Of a stretch of 64,000 bases of DNA, positions 61,778 through 64,000 are shown in pieces. The notes under the pieces are model-generated. The model was not told the origin of the DNA. It made no database searches and saw only the letters and a list, made by a program, of their open reading frames with translations. A program made the position numbers and the translations under genes. Position 1 is the stretch's first letter; each line of letters starts with the position of its first letter. This DNA is from Sphingomonadaceae bacterium (lineage in GTDB: Bacteria > Pseudomonadota > Alphaproteobacteria > Sphingomonadales > Sphingomonadaceae), in NCBI GenBank assembly GCA_025359445.1, contig JANYGB010000037.1:17026-81025 (forward strand), in the 5' to 3' direction.

Positions 61778-62026
61778 GTTTTTTCTCGTAGTGATTTGTT
61801 TTAAAAGACAAAACTCGATCGAGACTAAATTCGTTCCCACAGATTTCCCCACAGCAAGAGTATCGCGTAACGTTTGTGCCTCCACACCTATCGGGTGGCA
61901 GTGGACACAGGATAGCGAGCAAGTGTGCTTGGGCAAGATAGAGAGCTGGCCTGGCAAAACTGCACAGTGGGATAAGTGGATTTTCTGTCTGACGGCGGCC
62001 AAAGTGGCTGCATGACAGGAGAGCAG

Positions 62027-62341
62027 ATGAGCAGAAGACCGCGCCGGAACCACAGTCCGGCATTCAAGGCGAAGGTAGCATTGGCCGCCGTGAAGGGCGA
62101 GAAGACGCTGGCGGAGTTGTCGCAGCAGTTTGACGTTCACGCGAACCAGATCACGACGTGGCGAACGCAGTTGCTGGAAGGGGCTGCGGGTGTTTTCGGT
62201 GCGGAAGGTGGCAGCGAAGCGGCGGAGCCGGCGATCGATGTGAAGACGTTGCACGCCAAGATTGGCGAGTTGACGCTGGTGAACGATTTTTTGGCCGGCG
62301 CGCTCGGGAAGGCGGGTCTGTTGCCGAGCGCAAAACGATGA
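62027..62341 (+). CDS. IS3-family transposase OrfA
   Basis: 104 residues from ATG 62027 (GGAGAG just upstream; ATG 62012 also in frame). A DNA-binding helix-turn-helix protein that recognises the element ends: RRNHSPAFKAKVALAAVKGE, KTLAELSQQFDVHANQITTW, then a leucine-rich coiled coil (DVKTLHAKIGELTLVNDFLAGAL). The stop overlaps the orfB ATG (ATGA), and orfB is in the -1 frame with a long open stretch upstream, as needed for the OrfAB fusion made by programmed frameshifting. Confidence 0.92.
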   Translation: MSRRPRRNHSPAFKAKVALAAVKGEKTLAELSQQFDVHANQITTWRTQLLEGAAGVFGAEGGSEAAEPAIDVKTLHAKIGELTLVNDFLAGALGKAGLLPSAKR

Positions 62342-63165
62342 TCGATCGCTTGCACAGCTTGCCGTTGACGCGGCAGGCGCGGGAACTGGGGATGAGCCGG
62401 GGCAGCATCTATTACCTACCCAGGCCGGTGTCGTCCGCCGATCTCGCCGTCATGCGCCGGATCGACGAGCTGCACATGGAGTTTCCGTTTGCGGGCAGTC
62501 GGATGCTGCGAGATCTGCTGTTGCAGGAGGGCATCAAGATCGGGCGTCTGCATGTCGCCACGCTAATGAAGAAGATGGCGATCGAGGCGATCTACCGCCG
62601 TTCGAACACGTCGAAGCCTGCGCCGGGGCACAAGATTTACCCTTATTTGCTGCGCAAGCTGGCGATCGTGCGGCCCAACCAGGTATGGGCGACCGATATC
62701 AGCTACATCCCGATGGCGAAAGGCTTCGTCTATCTCGTGGCTATCGTCGACTGGTTCAGCCGCAAGGTGCTCGCCTGGCGGGTGTCGATCACGATGGAAG
62801 CTGAATTTTGTGTTGAAGCTTTGGAGGAAGCGCTGGCGCGCTTCGGCAATCCGGAGATTTTCAATACGGACCAAGGAAGTCAGTTTACTTCGCAAGCCTT
62901 CACCGGCGTGCTGCTGCGCGAAAAGATCGTCATCAGCATGGACGGCAGAGGTGCATGGCGCGACAACGTCATCGTCGAGCGCCTGTGACGTTCAGTCAAA
63001 TATGAAGAGGTTTACATGCACGCCTATGGCGCGGTCAGCGAAGCCCGCTCATCGATTGGCCGATATCTGAGCTTCTACAACAGCCGCAGGCCGCATTCGA
63101 GCCTGGCTGCCAGGACGCCGGATCAATCGTATTTTGACAACATGCCTGTGAAAGTGGCAGCATGA
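62338..63165 (+). pseudogene. IS3-family transposase OrfB with internal TGA
   Basis: The integrase-core catalytic protein. DDE acids are seen in WATDISYIPMAKGFVY, IFNTDQGSQFTS and RGAWRDNVIVERL. Right after ERL the codon TGA (62986-62988) replaces the Trp (TGG) found at this point in IS3 relatives (ERLWR). The frame then continues open: SVKYEEVYMHAYGAVSEARS, YLSFYNSRRPHSSLAARTPD, to a TGA at 63163-63165. So a single nonsense change removes the last ~58 residues, including the conserved YNSRRPHSSL. All three DDE residues precede the stop. Confidence 0.9.
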
Positions 63166-63214
63166 ATTTGGCCGCCGATATGCCACCCCGGCGGCCTTCG
63201 CCGCTGACCTCAAA

Positions 63215-63272
63215 AAGCAAGGGGCTGCTTCGCTCCGCATAGCCGGAGGCTACGCTACGCAGCCCCTTGCTT
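63215..63272. repeat. palindromic repeat downstream of the IS3 element
   Basis: AAGCAAGGGGCTGC (63215-63228) and GCAGCCCCTTGCTT (63259-63272) are perfect inverted copies with a 30-base spacer, itself containing TAGCC/GGCTA. It lies in the gene-poor stretch 63166-63766 between two insertion sequences. A family of its own, not matching the other palindromes in this window. Confidence 0.8.
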
Positions 63273-63325
63273 CACCTGCCCCGCTGGGCAACAATGATGC
63301 CGAGGCTCTAATCGGAACTGGATGA

Positions 63326-63502
63326 AGATTAGGGGTCACGTCAGACCTCATCCCGGAGCAATATGCGGAATACTTTGCCTCTCGCACGAAACACGGGGAG
63401 GATTTCAAGAAGGTCGTGGTTGAAGGAATGTTGAGCGGAGTCCGGCTATTTGGACTAGACCTAGGTTCAAAGCATATGCGGTACAGCGTTCATCACGGCT
63501 GA
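63326..63502 (+). pseudogene. unidentified coding fragment
   Basis: An open stretch of 58 codons ending in TGA, with no start codon in place: LIPEQYAEYFASRTKHGED, FKKVVVEGMLSGVRLFGLD, LGSKHMRYSVHHG. Composition is protein-like and less GC-rich than the surroundings. No family recognised. It directly precedes the hsdM remnant and may belong to the same decayed locus. Confidence 0.4.
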
Positions 63503-63532
63503 TTATGCAAGTCTGCTACTGGAGCAATCTCA

Positions 63533-63592
63533 TTGAATCATCAGTCACTTTCCAATTTCATCTGGTCGGTTGCGGATCTTCTGCGCGGCGAT
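63533..63592 (+). pseudogene. hsdM: remnant: N-terminus of type I restriction-modification methylase HsdM
   Basis: TTG 63533, with GGAG upstream, opens LNHQSLSNFIWSVADLLRGD, which is the highly typical start of HsdM (N-6 DNA methylase). After codon 20 the similarity stops and the frame ends in TGA at 63608-63610; the rest of the gene is missing. A second unrelated frame (63591-63692, MRADELAEVGDERGAANFR) runs up to the edge of the IS5 element and appears truncated by it. No hsdS or hsdR is present in the window. Confidence 0.75.
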
Positions 63593-63691
63593 GCGAGCCG
63601 ACGAATTGGCTGAAGTTGGCGACGAACGCGGCGCAGCAAACTTCCGTGCTATAGTACGGCGGTTGGCCGCGCCTGCCGGCACCTTGCACTA

Positions 63692-64000
63692 GGGTCAGGA
63701 CCTGTTAAATCGCTTGCATGTGCAATGATTGGTTGATTCAATGGCAGCGTCAAGGAGGCGCTGTCGATGGATGTTCCTTTTCTGCTGAGTGAGGCGCAGA
63801 TGCGCCGGATTGAGCCCTATTTCCCGTTGTCGCATGGGGTTCCAAGGGTCGATGACCGCCGGATCGTTTCAGCGATCATCTATGTCATCAAGCACGGGTT
63901 GATGTGGCGCGATGCTCCCAGCGATTACGGCCCGCACAAAACGATCTACAACCGCTTCATCCGCTGGAGCCGCCTGGGCGTGTTCAACCGCATCTTCACC
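63692..64000 (+). mobile_element. IS5-family insertion sequence (left part, runs off window)
   Basis: The transposase gene at 63767 is preceded by GGGTCAGGACCTGTTAAAT at 63692-63710, like the terminal inverted repeat of the IS427/IS1031 group of the IS5 family. The right end lies outside the window, so length and target duplication cannot be checked. Confidence 0.8.
63767..64000 (+). CDS. IS5-family transposase, N-terminal part
   Basis: 78 codons open to the window edge from ATG 63767 (AAGGAGG at 63752-63758). Sequence MDVPFLLSEAQMRRIEPYFP, RVDDRRIVSAIIYVIKHGLM, WRDAPSDYGPHKTIYNRFIR and WSRLGVFNRIF is the N-terminal DUF4096 domain of IS5-family transposases. This type is often split into two frames joined by frameshifting; the catalytic DDE part is beyond the edge. 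No defect is visible in the part seen. Confidence 0.93.
   Translation, partial: MDVPFLLSEAQMRRIEPYFPLSHGVPRVDDRRIVSAIIYVIKHGLMWRDAPSDYGPHKTIYNRFIRWSRLGVFNRIFT

Larger units (their letters stand above)
61994..63176 (+). mobile_element. IS3-family insertion sequence, approximate ends
   Basis: About 1.2 kb with two overlapping genes (orfA and orfB) in the IS3 arrangement. GGCGGCCAAA at 61994-62003 and its complement TTTGGCCGCC at 63167-63176 lie just outside the genes and are taken as the inner part of the terminal inverted repeats; the outermost bases and target duplication were not fixed. The orfB has an internal stop, so this copy is probably inactive. It lies 216 bases after tRNA-Asn. Confidence 0.85.

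Noticed and set aside
61791..62015. 75-codon plus-strand frame between tRNA-Asn and the IS3 genes
   Set aside because: No ribosome-binding site, crosses the presumed IS3 end, no recognisable family; its Trp-rich part may be a remnant but cannot be supported.
61736..62254. Minus-strand open frames ending in peptides like VGFEPTTK and LDSNQRPSD
   Set aside because: These endings are the known artefact of translating the antisense of a tRNA gene (here tRNA-Asn 61703-61777); there is no start signal and the frames cross the IS3 end.
61760..64000. Duplicated tRNA-Asn 3' end (attR) marking an island boundary
   Set aside because: No second copy of the GTTCGAATCCAACTCGG segment was seen in the window; the far end may lie beyond 64000.

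Overview
The window is a GC-rich, densely packed stretch of an alphaproteobacterial chromosome, most likely Sphingomonadales (Erythrobacteraceae/Sphingomonadaceae type). The grounds are protein-level resemblance, GTTC-N7-GTTC LexA boxes (the alphaproteobacterial form), an XrtA/PEP-CTERM regulatory set (prsK-prsR-prsT plus its sugar transferase), a ScfR-type regulator divergent from a long-form isocitrate lyase, and ssrS (6S RNA) between zapA and a 5-formyl-THF cyclo-ligase gene. Genus is not claimed.

Layout. 1-1677: end of the pst/pho operon (pstB fragment, phoU, phoB). 1674-9727: SOS mutagenesis region with imuA-imuB and, separately, dnaE2 (imuC), each behind its own LexA box, with a chloroperoxidase-like hydrolase gene between. 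9853-15006: general stress flavoprotein-like gene, amino acid permease, panB, DUF475 and SBF-like membrane proteins. 15420-23252: CoA-transferase and the XrtA/PEP-CTERM set. 23356-26485: ScfR and AceA. 27196-33841: tRNA-Leu, an inositol monophosphatase-family gene with efp, an OPT transporter, an M23 peptidase/L,D-transpeptidase pair and thiE. 34299-39599: central carbon operon tkt-gap-pgk-fba. 39772-42375: zapA, 6S RNA, cyclo-ligase, DUF2842 and an MBL hydrolase. 43187-47026: branched-chain 2-oxoacid dehydrogenase E1alpha, E1beta and E2. 47117-61777: housekeeping genes (thyA, recG, sodB, sdhE, mfd, nadK), tRNAs Asp, Pro and Asn, a hemerythrin protein, a PLP decarboxylase and an EAL-lipoprotein pair.

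After tRNA-Asn (61777) the character changes abruptly: an IS3-family element with a nonsense-mutated transposase, a palindromic repeat, an unidentified coding fragment, the first 20 codons of a type I restriction methylase (hsdM), and the start of an IS5-family element running off the window. This looks like a decayed genomic island next to a tRNA gene.

The most unusual signal is a set of unrelated short palindromic repeats, several of them lying in frame inside genes. Two sit in dnaE2, one in imuB and one in the linker of the E2 acyltransferase; others separate operon genes (gap/pgk, E1alpha/E1beta). Each coding insertion keeps the frame, so both SOS polymerase genes carry extra 35-50 residue segments encoded by palindromes. 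A second oddity is an apparent stop-codon loss that extends the PEP-CTERM sugar transferase about 259 codons in a second frame through the start of prsK. No CRISPR array, prophage or complete defence system was seen.
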